Origin: Panopea generosa | Lineage: Eukaryota; Mollusca; Bivalvia; Adapedonta; Hiatellidae | Reading direction: 5' to 3' | Length of the DNA: 64,000 nucleotides | Assembly: GCA_029582155.1 (NCBI GenBank) | Contig: CM055906.1 | Coordinates: 15,461,828-15,525,827 of the forward strand | In this document: in pieces, positions 20,070 through 33,600 of the stretch | Layout of the letters: every line of letters starts with the position of its first letter | Numbering within the stretch: the stretch's first letter is position 1 | Program-made: the position numbers and the translations under genes | Notes under the pieces: model-generated | The model's input: only the letters and a program-made list of their open reading frames with translations | The model's database searches: none | What the model was told of the DNA's origin: nothing

Positions 20070-20405
20070 CCCTCCATGACCGAGTGGTCTAACATACGTT
20101 CTAGAGATATTGTATTATGTCAACTTGAGTCATATTAGAAATCAGCTGCATCAAAACAATATATTGTGTAGTATTCTGCGGAATTGCATAAATATCTATA
20201 TGGTACTCTCATCACTGAGGTCTAGGGTACGAGCCCGACTTGGTTCAAAAACTTTTATGAGATAGTTTGCCAGATACTTCTAGAAGGATGGTCTACTCAG
20301 ATTCATTCCTGAGATCTTCCTTCACCAATAAAATTTAATGTGCCAAATATGACCTGTTATGTGTTGAAAATGGTATTAAACCCCTATTAAAAAAAAAAAA
20401 AAATT
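20070..20405 (+). mobile_element. SINE family C with poly-A end
   Basis: Head CATGACCGAGTGGTCTAAC; then about 100 bp of foreign sequence; then CATCACTGAGGTCTAGGG, the shared body (AGTTTGCCAGATACTTC, GACCTGTTATGTGTTGAAAA) and an A-run at about 20390-20403. Confidence 0.78.
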
Positions 20406-22254
20406 AAAAGATTTGGTAAGTAAATTGAGATTGAAAGATGTGTGTGATTTTATTTATTTTCTACTTAAATGTCTACAAATCTTAGATTCTTCTTAGCATA
20501 CTGGGATGCCATAAGATATGCAGGGCAAGTTATTAACTTAGACAAAAAAAATTGATTAGAAATATTCCACAGGATTTTATCATAGTAAACGTCAAATCTG
20601 TTAAGATAATAGTATTTATTTAGGTGTTGAGTATTTTGTCATTGAGCTGTTTACTAGTTTAAATTATTTTATCTCATAAAATCAGTGCGGTAGATTAAGG
20701 GTAGTTCCTACTTGTATTTTGCCCTATTTATATTGAACATTGATAGTTTTCAAAATAAACTGCTATCTGTTATGATAGCATTATCAAGGTTTAATTACAA
20801 ATACTGATATAAACATTATATTTGAGCTAGAATTAAAACTTTGGACTCAGACTATATCCTACCCAGCAGCAATGATGTTTACAATTAACGATAGACATTT
20901 ACAAACACGATATTGGATGTTGACTTAGTACATGGTATTCAAATGGGAGCTCTTTTCCCTTAATTTTTCAAGAGAAATCACTCATTAAATTTAAGGATTA
21001 TGAAGCTTTCAGAGTAGCAGTAGTTACCTCCCTTGATAGTTTGAAAATAATGCTTGAGCTTGTATTCAACCATGTGTGACTCCATCATATGATTGCTTAC
21101 AGTGACTGATGTTAAACCTGCCAATTTAGTCCACAAGGATATTACATGCGGTAGTCAGAAGAAAAAAGAGCAATTATTTTGTTGTTGAATGATTGTAGAG
21201 AGGAACGATACACAAAATCGACATTTTTTTCTTATCATTGGTAATTACCACATTAAATAAGGAACAAGATGTAAAAATCTTTTATGTTCAACAGAAAACA
21301 ACTTGTCACTCTTCAGTAAATCAACGGTTTAAGATGGCCGCTGCTACTTTGAGGTTGGGGTTACATTTATCAACCGCGATTCAACATGGCTTTTTTAAGG
21401 ACATATTGACAGAGAGTTTTATTTTTTTTACAAATGATCATCGATTTGATCTTATCATAAAGAGGATTAATGCTTTGGTATGAAGTGGCCTGAGATTATA
21501 TTTTAAAAAATAATATTTTAAAAAAAATTAAAGATTAAGGCATTAAATTGTGAAATTTTAAATGAAGCATAATACAAATGGTAAAACAAGGCCAAACCTA
21601 TTGGAAATCAAAGTTCTTTAAAGCTGTTCATATGCAAAATGCTAAATGCGAAAAAAAACTGCATGTACATAAATTATAATATGCCTTAGCTCAATCCTTT
21701 TTTTTTATCATTTTTTTTTATTCAAAATTTGTATGGTCTTGATTGTAAAATTTGGCACCAGTCCAGTCATCATATTTTTATCAAAAGAAGAGATTAGGAA
21801 ATACATGTAATTTATCTACTTGGACAATGGTAAGTATGTACCCTGACGAACATCATAGGATTGTTACTTATAATGTCTAACACATTGTAAATATGAGATG
21901 TATATATGAACTCGAATAGCAAGATTGTCATGGGATATGTGGCCGTGTGCAGAGGTTGATGATCGAGGACAGCTATAGATGATTGACATAATATTTTGTA
22001 AACTTTAAATGTTAATATGTTGTTCAATTTCACTCCTTAGATTAATTATATTTTTTCAATAAATTAAATTCAATATAACAGTCTTAATTGTGGTTTGTTT
22101 ATTAGCCATTTAAAGTGAGTGCCAAATGAGTGATGGCAAAAGAAGTACCACTGTTGTAGCCCTGAGGTGATAAATTGAGCACTGGATACTGCTGAAACTC
22201 TGCAGTTATCAAGGTTTTCATGTTATTCTGCACATATCCTTTTGTTGATTTTAA
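20406..22254. other. gene-free region
   Basis: No supported gene. A phrase AAGATGGCCGCTGC at 21330 resembles a YY1 site but stands alone. The short dispersed repeat paired with 16419 lies at 22164-22232. Confidence 0.4.
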
Positions 22255-22740
22255 CTAGCCCGAGTCGGAGGCTCGAGTGAACTATTCTGATCACTTTTCA
22301 TCCATCTGTCTGCCTGTGTGTCCATCAAAATTTTCTTTTAACGACTTCTCTGAAACTGCTTGACAGATTTTCACCAAAGTTTGTGTGAAGCATTATGACA
22401 CGAATCTCTCTCTTGTGTTTCAATTCAAATCAATTCAAATTTGGCCCCACCACAGGGACTTATCAGTTCCAAATTTCAAAAGTCTGCTCTCCTAAAGTAC
22501 AAGGCTCGCAGCTTTGATGTTTTGCATGTGGTATCAACTAATGATATTCTCTCAGGTATTTTATTCAAGCAATACCCTAGGGTCAAAACTGGTTCCACCC
22601 TGGGGACTTATCAGTTTAACATAGGGAAATTTTAATTCAAAATTCATTTTCTCAAGAACCAAACCCATTTTGTTCATATTTGTAGGGTTTCAAGTTTTTC
22701 AAAAAAAGCAGCTAGAGTTCATTGGGGCACTGAATTATGT
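22255..22740 (+). repeat. dispersed repeat, unclassified (GAGTCGGAGGCTCGAG type)
   Basis: Begins AGCCCGAGTCGGAGGCTCGA and includes ACTATTCTGATCACTTTTC, GATTTTCACCAAAGTTTG, GGGGACTTATCAGTT and TTCTCAAGAACCAAACC. I associate this with an abundant dispersed sequence of bivalve genomes; the class is uncertain. The 64-codon ORF at 22441 is part of it. Confidence 0.5.
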
Positions 22741-22837
22741 TTGGAATGCTATGGGAAAACAGATAATTCTCATCTATCAGTTCTTTATGGTCCATTCAAT
22801 ATTTTTATAGAAGTGTCAGTTGAGTAGCAATCAAAGT

Positions 22838-25800
22838 CTTCCTGAGAAGCACCAATACATAGCATATGTGAATAAAGTGTCTAGTTCAAGTCACTATACT
22901 TCCTGAGAAGCACCAATACATAGCATATGTGAATAAAGTGTCTAGTTCAAGTCACTATACTTCCTGAGAAGCACCAATACATAGCATATGTGAATAAAGT
23001 GTGTAGTTCAAGTCACTATACTTCCTAGGAAGCACCAATACATAGCATATGTGAATAAAGTGTCTTGTTCAAGTCACTATACTTCCTGAGAAGCACCAAT
23101 ACATAGCATATTTGAATAAAGTGTCTAGTTCAAGTCACTATACTTCCTGAGAAGCACCAATACATAGCATATGTGAATAAAGTGTCTAGTTCAAGTCACT
23201 ATACTTCCTGAGAGGCACCAATACATAGCATATGTGAATAAAGTATGTTGTTCAAGGTCTCTACACTTCCTGAGAAGCACCAATACATAGCATATGTGAA
23301 TAAAGTGTCTAGTTCAAGTCACTATACTTCCTGAGAAGCACCAATACATAGCATATGTGAATAAAGTGTGTTGTTCAAGGTCTCTTCACTTCCTGAGAAG
23401 CACCAATAAATAGCATATGTGGATAAAGTGTGTTGTTCAAGGTCACTTCACTTCCTGAGAAGGACCACTACATAGCATATGTGGATAAAGTGTGTTGTTC
23501 AAGGTCTCTACACGTTCTGAGAAGCACCAATACATAGCATATGTGGATAAAGTGTGTTGTTCAAGGTCACTATACTTCATGAGAAGCACCAATACATAGC
23601 ATATGTGGATAAAGTGTGTTGTTCAAGGTCACTACATTCCATATGAAGCATCAATACATAGCATATTTGGATAAAGTGTCTTGTTCAATGTCACTACACT
23701 TCCTGAGAAGGACCAATACATAGCATATGTGGATAAAGTGTCTTGTTTAAGGTCACTACACTTCCTGAGAAGCACCAATACATAGCATATGAGGATAAAG
23801 TGTCTTGTTCAAGGTCACTACACTTTCTGAGAAGGACCAATACATAGCATATGAGGATAAAGTGTCTTGTTTAAGGTCACTACACTTCCTGAGAAGCACC
23901 AATACATAGCATATGAGGATAAAGTGTCTTGTTCAAGGTCACTACACTTTCTGAGAAGGACCAATACATAGCATATGTGAATAAAGTGTCTAGTTCAAGG
24001 TCACTATACTTCCTGAGAAGCACCAATACATAGCATATGTGAATAAAGTGTCTAGTTCAAGGTCACTATACTTCCTGAGAAGCACCAATACATAGCATAT
24101 TTGGATAAAGTGTCTTGTTCAAGGTCATTACACTTCCTGAGAAGCACCAATACATAGCATATGTGGATAAAGTGTCTTGTTCAAGGTCACTACACTTCCT
24201 GAGAAGCACCAATGCATAGCATATTTGGATAAAGCGTCTTGTGCAAGGTCACTACACTTCCTGAGAAGCACCAATGCATAGCATATGTAAATAAAGTGTC
24301 TAGTTCAAGGTCACTACACTTCCTGAGAAGCACCAATACATGGCATATGTGAATAAAGTGTCTTGTGCAAGGTCACTATACTTCCTGAGAAGCACCAATG
24401 CATAGCATATTTGGATAAAGTGTCTTGTGCAAGGTCACTACAGTTTATGAGAAGCACCATTACATAGCATATGTGAAAAAAGTGTCTAGTTCAAGGTCAC
24501 TACATTCCCTGAGAAGCACCAATGCATAGCATATGTGGATAAAGTGTCTTGTTCAATGTCACTACACTTCCTGAGAAGCACCAATGCATAGCATATTCAG
24601 ACAAAGTGTCTTGTTCAAGGTCACTACTATTCCTGAGAAGCACCAATACATAGCATATTTGGATAAAGTGTCTAGTTCAAGGTCACTACATTCCATGAAA
24701 AGCACCAATACATAGCATATTCAGACAAAGTGTCTTGTTCAAGGTCACTACAATTCCTGAGAAGGACCAATACATAGCATATGTGGATAAAGTGTCTAGT
24801 TCAATGTCACTACACTTCCTGAGAAGGACCAATATATAGCATATGTGGATAAATTGTCTAGTTCAAGGTCACTACACTTCCTGAGGTGGACCAATACATA
24901 GCATATGTGGATAAAGTGTCTAGTTCAAGGTCACTACATTCCCTGAGAAGCACCAATAAATAGCATATGTGGATAAAGTGTCTAGTTCAAGGTCACTACA
25001 TTCCCTGAGGAAGCACCAATACATAGCATATGTGGATAAAGTGTCTAATTCAAGGTCACTACATTCCCTGAGAAGCACCAATACATAGCATATGAGGATA
25101 AAGTGTCTTGTTCAATGTCACTACACTTCCTGAGAAGGACCAATACATAGCATATGAGGATAAAGTGTCTTGTTCAATGTCACTACATTCACTGAGAAGC
25201 ACCAATACATAGCATATGAGGATAAAGTGTCTAGTTCAAGGTCACTACATTCCCTGAGAAGGACCAATACATAGCATATGTGGATAAAGTGTCTTGTTCA
25301 AGGTCACTACACTTCCTGAGAAGGACCGATACATAGCATATGAGGATAAAGTGTCTAGTTCAAGGTCACTACACTTCCTGAGAAGGACCAATACATAGCA
25401 TATGTGAATAAAGTGTCTTGTTCAATGTCACTACACTTCCTGAGAAACACCAATACATAGCATATGAGGATAAAGTGTCTTGTTCAATGTCAATACATTC
25501 ACTGAGAAGCACCAATACATAGCATATGTGGATAAAATGTCTTGTTCAAGGTCACTTCACTTCCTGAGAAGGACCAATACATAGCATAAGTGGATAAAGT
25601 GTCTACTTCAAGGTCACTACACTTCCTGAGAAGCACCAATATATAGCATATGTGGATAAAGTGTCTTGTTCAAGGTCACTACATTCCCTGAGAAGCACCA
25701 ATACATAGCATATTTGGATAAAGTGTCTTGTTCAATGTCACTACACTTCCTGAGAAGGACCAATACATAGCATATGTGGATAAAGTGTCTAGTTCAAGGT

Positions 25801-26870
25801 CACTACATTCCCTGAGAAGCACCAATGCATAGCATATGTGGATAAAGTGTCTTGTTCAATGTCACTACACTTCCTGAGAAGGACCAATACATAGCATATG
25901 TGAATAAAGTGTCTTGCTCAAGGTCACTATACTTCCTGAGAAGCACCAATGCATAGCATATTTGGATAAAGTGTCTTGTTCAAGGTCACTACACTTCCTG
26001 AGAAGCACCAATACATAGCATATGTGGATAAAGTGTCTAGTTCAAGGTCACTACATTCCCTGAGAAGCACCAATGCATAGCATATGTGGATAAAGTGTCT
26101 AGTTCAAGGTCACTTCATTCCCTGAGAAGCACCAATACATAGCATATGTGGATAAAGTGTCTAGTTCAAGGTCACTACATTCCCTGAGAAGCACCAATAC
26201 ATAGCATATGTGGATAAAGTGTCTAGTTCAAGGTCACTACATTCCCTGAGAAGGACCAATACATAGCATATTTGGATAAAGTGTCTTGCTCAAGGTCCCT
26301 ATACTTCCTGAGAAGCACCAATGCATAGCATATTTGGATAAAGTGTCTTGTTCAATGTCACTACACTTCCTGAGAAGCACCAATACATAGCATATGTGGA
26401 TAAAGTGTCTAGTTCAATGTCACTACATTCCCTGAGAAGCACCAATGCATAGCATATGTGGATAAAGTGTGTTGTTCGAGGTCACTACACTTCCTGAGAA
26501 GCACCAATACATAGCATATGTGGATAAAGTGTCTAGTTCAATGTCACTACACTTCCTGAGAAGCACCAATACATAGCATATGTGAATAAAGTGTCTTGTT
26601 CAATGTCACTACACTTCCTGAGAAGAACCAATACATAGCATATTTGGATAAAGTGTCTTGTTCAATGTCACTACACTTCCTGAGAAGGACCAATACATAG
26701 CATATGTGGATAAAGTGTCTTGTTCAATGTCACTACACTTCCTGAGAAGGACCAATACATAGCATATGAGGATAAAGTGTCTTGTTCAATGTCACTACAC
26801 TTCCTGAGAAGCACCAATACATAGCATATGTGGATAAAGTGTCTTGTTCAAGGTCACTTCACTTCCATGA
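22838..26870. repeat. 61/62-bp satellite array (~65 copies)
   Basis: About 4 kb of head-to-tail units with phrases CTTCCTGAGAAGCACCAATA, CATAGCATATGTGGATAAAG and TGTCTTGTTCAAGGTCACTA. Early units lack one G (61 bp, CAAGTCAC); later ones have CAAGGTCAC or CAATGTCAC (62 bp). The unit is collinear with the body of SINE family D (CTTCC, ACCAGCACTAAATACATAAA, AAAGTGTCTTGC, AAGGA, CAC), and a family D head follows at once at 26871. Confidence 0.96.
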
Positions 26871-26936
26871 TGGAGATCAATCCCATGACTGCTCGGGCCT
26901 GGTCTGATACTATGTCAGCGGATCACGTGCTTCCTG
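26871..26936 (-). mobile_element. SINE family D tRNA-like head flanking the satellite
   Basis: Minus strand reads GAAGCACGTGATCCGCTGAC and, after the anticodon region, CATGGGATTGATCTCCATC. It sits exactly where the head follows the amplified body segment in intact family D copies. Confidence 0.65.
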
Positions 26937-27435
26937 TTTTTTCATACACCAAAGACAATTGTGTAAACAGCTTCTGAAATTGATACTTAGAATTTAGAAG
27001 ATAAATCTGTGTCACCCATTTGTGATTAAACAAAGGGTTAAACATGAAAACCATAGCTGATAATGTGTCTTACTGGTAGTGACTTCAAATATTCATCGTT
27101 CATGAGTCGTCACCTATAAGTTTATGTCTACAAATGATCTACTTGAAGTTGAAATGATGTAACTTGTACAGATCAGTGCAATTATTTTGCAGCAACATTA
27201 GTTACATGCTAGAAATATGGGTTTAAAAAGTTCTAGGAAAAGATCTGAACATATTTTGTTTATTACCAGAAATCCAAAAGTTTGCTTTTATTCTACATAT
27301 TCGTTGGAGAATGGTTGTTAGTTGTATAGACTTAAATATGCTTCACCCACTCTGGAGCAAGACATCTTCGAGAATGTATTTGTATAACTTCTTGCACATA
27401 TGAGGTAAAATAAAGAAGTTTTAATTTTTTGTTTT
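26937..27435. other. no gene seen
   Basis: AT-rich unique sequence between the satellite and the next SINE. Confidence 0.4.
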
Positions 27436-27625
27436 GAATGGGGTTTAACACCATTTTTAACACATGACAGGTTATATATAGTATATCCAGTAGGTCTCAG
27501 AATGAATCTGAGTAGAACTACTGTCCTTCTGCAAGTAACTGGTAAACTTTCTCACATAAAGATTTTGGAGAGAGTGGGACTCAAACCCATGAGAGTTAAG
27601 TGAGCTTGAGACACTTGGTCACAGA
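27436..27625 (-). mobile_element. SINE family C, abutting the 23-bp satellite
   Basis: Reverse complement of the family C body (AACACATGACAGGTTATATA, CTGCAAGTAACTGGTAAACT) and B-box (GGACTCAAACCCATGAG). The satellite begins directly after its head. Confidence 0.8.
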
Positions 27626-28702
27626 GCACAATTATATATCAGCTGAGATTACTGTCATTTATCTGGTAGTAGCACCATTATATATCAGCTGACATTACTG
27701 TCATTTATCTGGTGACATTACTGTCATTTATCTGGTAGTAGCACTGAAATATATCAGCTGACATTACTGTCATTTATCTGGTGACATTACTGTCATTTAT
27801 CTGGTAGTAGCACCATTATATATCAGCTGACATTACTGTCATTTATCTGGTGACATTAATGTCATTTATCTGGTAGTAGCACTGAAATATATCAGCTGAC
27901 ATTACTGTCATTTATCTGGTGACATTACTGTCATTTATCTGGTAGTAGCACCATTATATATCAGCTGACATTACTGTCATTTATCTGGTGACATTACTGT
28001 CATTTATCTGGTAGTAGCACCATTATATATCAGCTGACATTACTGTCATTTATCTGGTGACATTACTGTCATTTATCTGGTAGTAGCACCATTATATATC
28101 AGCTGACATTACTGTCATTTATCTGGTAGTAGCACCATTATATATCTGGTAGTAGCACCATTATATATCAGCTGACATTACTGTCATTTATCTGGTGACA
28201 TTACTGTCATTTATCTGGTAGTAGCACTGAAATATATATTGTGATAGCACTGATATATATCTTGTGATAGCACTGTTATATATCTGGTGGTTGCACTGAT
28301 ATTTATCTAATAGTAGCACTTATATATATTTGGTAGTAGCACTGATATATATCAGCTGACATAACTGTCAATTATCTGGTAGTAGCACTGATATATATCA
28401 GCTGACATTACTGTCATTTATCTGGTAGTAGCACTGATATATATCAGCTGACATTACTGTCAATTATCTGGTAGTAGCACTGATATATATCAGCTGACAT
28501 TACTGTCATTTATCTGGTAGTAGCACTGATATATATCAGCTGACATTACTGTCATTTATCTGGTAGTAGCACTGATATATATCAGCTGACATTACTGTCA
28601 TTTATCTGGTAGTAGCACCATTATATATCAGCTGACATTACTGTCATTTATCTGATAGTAGCACTGATATATATCAGCTGACATTACTGTTATTTATTTG
28701 GT
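27626..28702. repeat. ~23-bp satellite, 46/69-bp arrangement
   Basis: Alternating 23-bp monomers: TGACATTACTGTCATTTATC plus TGG, and TAGTAGCACTGATATATATC plus AGC. They form 46-bp dimers or, with the first monomer doubled, 69-bp trimers. Contains CAGCTG in most dimers. Interrupted at 28702 by a LINE. Confidence 0.94.
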
Positions 28703-30232
28703 TTAAACATATTTATTCATTCAAATGTACATATATACACACAAGTTTAGGTATAAATATGGATTAGAACGGAAGATAAAATCTTATAAAGTTCTTTTCC
28801 ATGACATATATCAATTGTGAACAAATTTGGCAGATTATTAACAATTTGATTTATGCTCTTAGCATTACGAATATAACATAGTTCAAAATATATTTAATAA
28901 AAACGTTTAACATACTTTCAGCAATATTGTTTCTGATATATTTAAGAAACTTAGAAAATGAAGTGAGTAATTAGAAAAAAAAGAAAGGTGATTAAAATGA
29001 TTAAAGTAATGGATAATTATGTGAATTCACATAATAATAATGGTTAACATTTTTGGACAAGTTCTGAACGGCATGGACGAAATTGGGAGACGGGCTGACC
29101 TCACCACGTAAATAGAACTAGCTTTGTTATTTCTTCAGACTTACTTACATGTTCAGGAGAAACGATTAGTGGATAAAATGTATTTGTGAACTGCTTCAAA
29201 TATTTTAACATTATTGTCATAAGAGAGTTGTGGTTCACCAAAAAGAAGTATATTTAAAGAAACTGTACATAACTCACTGACAGATGTCAGGAGTGGTATG
29301 CGTTGATGCTGGTAAAGGTGACAATTGAGAAAGAAGTGAGCTGTGCTTTCTATTTGTCCACATGTACACAGGGGGGAGTCTTCAATGTGTTTAAGAAATA
29401 GATGTTGCTTAAGTGCACTACAACTCGTTCGGAGGCAGGCATGCAATAATTGGCATTTCCTTGTACCTATGTAATAGAATTTAGGTACTTTTGGTTCGTT
29501 ACCTTCGAGTTTATGTTTAAAAGCATTCAGAGAAGAGGCTTGTGTTGTTTCAAGTGGGAGAGTGTTCCAGTCACGGACAACGGAAGGAATAAAGGAATTT
29601 GAGTACAGAGCTGTTCTTGAAGAAGGAATTTGAATATTATTATTATATCTGAGGTTGTACGTGGAACTTGCATTTGTAAGAGAAGGAACCAATGCACATA
29701 GATATGGTGGGACCATTCCATGGTTCATTTTATAAAAAAGAGTAAGTTTGTGTTTAGTTCGACGCGTTTCAAGACTTTCCCATCCTACTTCAGAATTCAG
29801 GTTATTGATAGATATAAGTTTTGTAACTCCAGCTGTTATTCGTGCAGCTTCATTCTGTATTTTATCAAGTTCATATTTTTCATAATTTGTACAATTATCC
29901 CAAATAACATTGGCATATTCCAATAAGGGTCTTATAAATGACATGTAGATTGTTTCTAGTGATTTTCTATCTAACTGAAATTTGTTTTTTTTCTCATAAT
30001 ATTTATTCTAGACCAAGCTTTATTCTTAATATAGTCAATATGAGTGTGCCAGCTGCAGTTATTTGATAAGTATACTCCTAGATGTTTGTGAGATGACACA
30101 TCTATAATTTGTTGGTTCTGCATAAAAAGTGGGGGGTGAACGGGTTGAGTGCGTTTGCGGCTTTGATTGGTCTCCAATTAGACCTCACTCCTGGAATGAC
30201 AACACATTGGCGTCTGTCTTTAAGATAGTCAG
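28703..30232 (-). mobile_element. 5'-truncated LINE inserted in the satellite, 12-bp target duplication
   Basis: Direct repeats TATTTATTTGGT at 28691-28702 and 30233-30244 bracket 1530 bp. Both derive from the satellite monomer, so the insertion followed array formation. The minus strand encodes the C-terminal part of a non-LTR reverse transcriptase ORF followed by about 450 bp of 3' sequence. The 5' part, with the RT catalytic core and endonuclease, is missing, as is typical of 5' truncation. Confidence 0.9.
29153..30177 (-). pseudogene. LINE ORF2 C-terminal region (thumb and CCHC), frameshifted
   Basis: The upstream part (30177-29990) reads HKHLGVYLSNNCSWHTHIDY, then KNKAWSRINIMRKK. A one-base slip in the eight-T run at 29985-29992 moves into the next frame, which continues from about 29985 to 29153. 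That frame has RPLLEYANVIWDNC, NEAARITAGVTKL, SVVRDWNTLP and a terminal CTCGQIESTAHFFLNC block (Cys-x-Cys-x7-His-x4-Cys, residues 193-208 of the 263-codon open frame). These features are usual at the end of jockey/I-like LINE ORF2 proteins. Aside from the slip, no stop is seen, so the copy is fairly young. Confidence 0.88.
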
Positions 30233-30323
30233 TATTTATTTGGTAGTAGCACTGATATATCAGCTGACATTACTGTCATTTATCTGGTAGTAGCACTGAT
30301 ATATATCAGCTGACATTACCACT
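30233..30323. repeat. ~23-bp satellite, segment between LINE and 158-bp repeat
   Basis: Continues the TGGTAGTAGCACTGATATAT and CAGCTGACATTAC phrases cut at 28702. Confidence 0.9.
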
Positions 30324-30482
30324 CTGTCCAGATGTGTTGCATGTAATTCCATAGTATATAAGTCATGGTCGACACCAAATTTATTGGTTTGGCAGAGGCC
30401 TTGATATTGTTTCTATGGTTTGCATTGTAGCTAGGCGCACTTGCCGTAGTCTGGTCTGTACATTTATGTCTTGGTTATTCAC
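30324..30482 (+). repeat. 158-bp dispersed repeat, copy 1
   Basis: CTGTCCAGATGTGTTGCATG to GTCTTGGTTATTCAC, nearly identical (about two differences) to 53505-53662. No terminal repeats or coding capacity seen. Confidence 0.9.
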
Positions 30483-30596
30483 AAATAATTTTCTCCATAT
30501 ATATATATCATGCATTGTGAATGAGCATCAGAAAAGATCCCAAAAATCGTAAATTCCATTGTGTGAATTTAATTATCTCCCTTTATAATATATATA

Positions 30597-30599
<3 letters not shown>

Positions 30600-30630
<31 letters not shown>

Positions 30631-33600
30631 CTGGTGACAGCACTGTCATTTATCTGGTGACAGCACTGATATATATTTGGTGATAGCACTTGTTATATAA
30701 ATGGTGATAACACTGATATTTATCAGGTGATAGCACTGTTATATAAAAGGTGAAAACACGGATATGTATTTGGTGATAGCACTGTTATGTATCTGGTGAC
30801 AGCACTTGTTATATATCTGGTGAAAGCAATGATATATATATATATGGTGATAGCACTTGTTATATATCTGGTGATAACACTGGTGACAGTACTGTTATAT
30901 ATTTGGTGATAACACTTGTTATTTATCTGGTGATAACACAACACTGATATATATCTGGTGACAGCACTATTATATATCTGGTGACAGCACTGCTATATAT
31001 GTGGTGATAACACTGATATATATCTGGTGACAGCACTGATATATATGTGGTAATAACACTGATATATATCTGGTGATAACACTGATATATATCTGGTGAT
31101 AGCACTGTTATAGAAATGGTGATACCACTGATATATATCTGGTGATAGCACTGTTATATTTCTGGTGACAGCACTTGTTATATATCTGGTGATAGCACTG
31201 ATAAATATCTGGTGATAGCACTTGTTATATATCTGGTTATAACACTGATATGTATCTGGTGACAGCACTTGTTATATATCTGGTGCTTACACTTGTGACA
31301 GCACTGTTATATATCTGGTGATAGCACTTGTTATATTTCTGGTGATAACACTGATATATATCTGGTGACATCACTGATATATATATATCTGGTGACAGCA
31401 CTGTTATATATAACTGGTGACAGCACTTGTTATATATCTGGTGACAGCACTTGTTATATATCTGGTGACAGCACTGATTTATATCTGTAGATAACACTGA
31501 TATATCTCTGGTGACAGCACTGATATATATCTGGTGACAACACTGATATAAATCTGGTGATAACACTGTTATATATCTGGTGAAAACATTTGTTATATAT
31601 CTGGTGACAGCACTGATATATATCTGGTTACAGCACTTGTTTTATATCTGGTGATAACAATGAAATATATCTGGTGGCAGCACTGTTATATATCTGGTGA
31701 CAGCACTTGTTATATATCTGGTGACAGCACTGATTTATATCTGCAGATAACACTGATATATCTATGGTGACAGCACTGATATATATCTGGCGATAGCACT
31801 TGTTATATACCTGGTGAAAGCTCTTGTTATATATCTGGTGAAAGCACTGATATATATCTGGCGATAGCACTTGTTATATACCTGGTGAAAGCACTTGTTA
31901 TATATCTGGTGAAAACACTTGTTATATATCTGGTGATAGCACTTGTTATATATCTGGTGATAGCACTTGTTATATATCTGGTGACAGCACTGATATATAT
32001 TTGGTGATAGCACTTGTTATATATCTGGTGACAGCACTTGTTATATATCTGGTGACAACACTGAAATATATCTGGTGACAGCACTGTTATATATCTGGTG
32101 ATAGCACTTGTTATATATCTGGTGACAACACTGAAATATATCTGGTAACAGCATTGATATATATTTGGTGATAGCACTTTATATATATCTGGTGATAGCA
32201 CTGTTAGATAACACTGATATATATATCTGGTGACAGCACTTGTTATATATCTGGTGACAGCACTTGTTATTTATCGGGTGACAGCACTTGTTATATATCT
32301 GGTGACAGCACTTGTTATATGTCTGGTGACAGCACTTGTTATATATCTGGTGAGAGCACTTGTTATATATCTGGTGATAACACTGATATATATATATATA
32401 TCTGGTGACAGCACTTGTTATATATCTGGTGACAGCACTTGTTATACATCTGGTGACAGCACTTGTTATATATCTGGTGATAACACTGATATATATATCT
32501 GGTGATAGCACTTGTTATATATCTGGTGACAGCACTTGTTATATATTGGGTGACAGCACTTGTTATATATCTGGTGACAGCACTTGTTATATATCGGGTT
32601 ACAGCACTTGTTATATATCTGGTGACAGCACTTGTTATATGTCTGGTGACAGCACTTGTTATATATCTGGTGACAGCACTTGTTATATATCTGGTGATAA
32701 CACTGATATATATATCTGGTGACAGCACTTGTTATATATCTTGTGACAGCACTTGTTATATATCTGGTGACAGCACTTGTTATATATCTGGTGACAGCAC
32801 TTGTTATTTAACTGGTGACAGCACTTGTTATATATCTGGTGACAGCAATTGTTATTTATCTGGTGACAGCACTTGTTATATATCTGGTGACAACACTGAT
32901 ATATATGTGGTGATAGCACGTGTTATATATCTGGTGACAGTACTTGTTGTTTATCTGGTGACAGCACTTGTTATATATCAGGTGACAGCACTTGTTATAT
33001 ATCTGGTGACAACACTTGTTATATATCGGGTGACAGCACTTGTTATATATCTGGTGACAGCACTTGTTATATATATGGTGACAGCACTTGTTATATATCT
33101 GGTGACAGCTCTTTTATTTATCTGGTGATAACACTTGTTTTATATCTGGTGACAACACTGATATATATCTGGCGATAGCACTGTTATATATCTGGTGATA
33201 GCACTTTATATATATCTTGTGATAGCACTGTTAGATAACACTGATATATATCTGGTGATAGCACTTGTTATATCGACAGCACTGATATATATATATCTGA
33301 CAACAGCACTGATATATATCTAGCGGTGGCAGTGATATATATCTGGTGATAGCAGTGATATATATCTGGCGCCAGCACTATTATATATCTGGCGACAGCA
33401 CTTATATATATCTGGCGATGGCACTGATATATATCTGGTTATGACACTGTTATTTATCTGGTGATGGCACTGATATATATCTGGTGGACGCATCTAGTGA
33501 CAGCATTTATATACGTATCTGGTGACTGCACTGATATATATCTGGTGACAGCACTGGTATATATCTGGTGACAGCATTGATATATACCTGGTAGCAGCAA
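30600..33600. repeat. ~23-bp satellite, 22-24-bp variants
   Basis: Long run of monomers such as TATCTGGTGACAGCACTTG plus TTATA (24 bp) and TATCTGGTGATAACACTGA plus TATA (23 bp). Where the 24-bp form prevails (32230-33128) both strands stay open, giving spurious ORFs up to 208 codons. TA runs vary in length among units. Confidence 0.95.

Noticed and set aside
21330-21345. AAGATGGCCGC as a YY1-dependent promoter
   Set aside because: A single short match in AT-rich DNA without CpG context, initiator or downstream exon.
22838-26870. CRISPR-like array (regular repeats of about 62 bp)
   Set aside because: Units are continuous with no unique spacers, in a eukaryotic intergenic region: an ordinary satellite.
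32230-33128. Plus and minus ORFs up to 208 codons in the 23/24-bp satellite
   Set aside because: Created by 24-bp stop-free units; both strands are open at once and the peptides are pure repeat.
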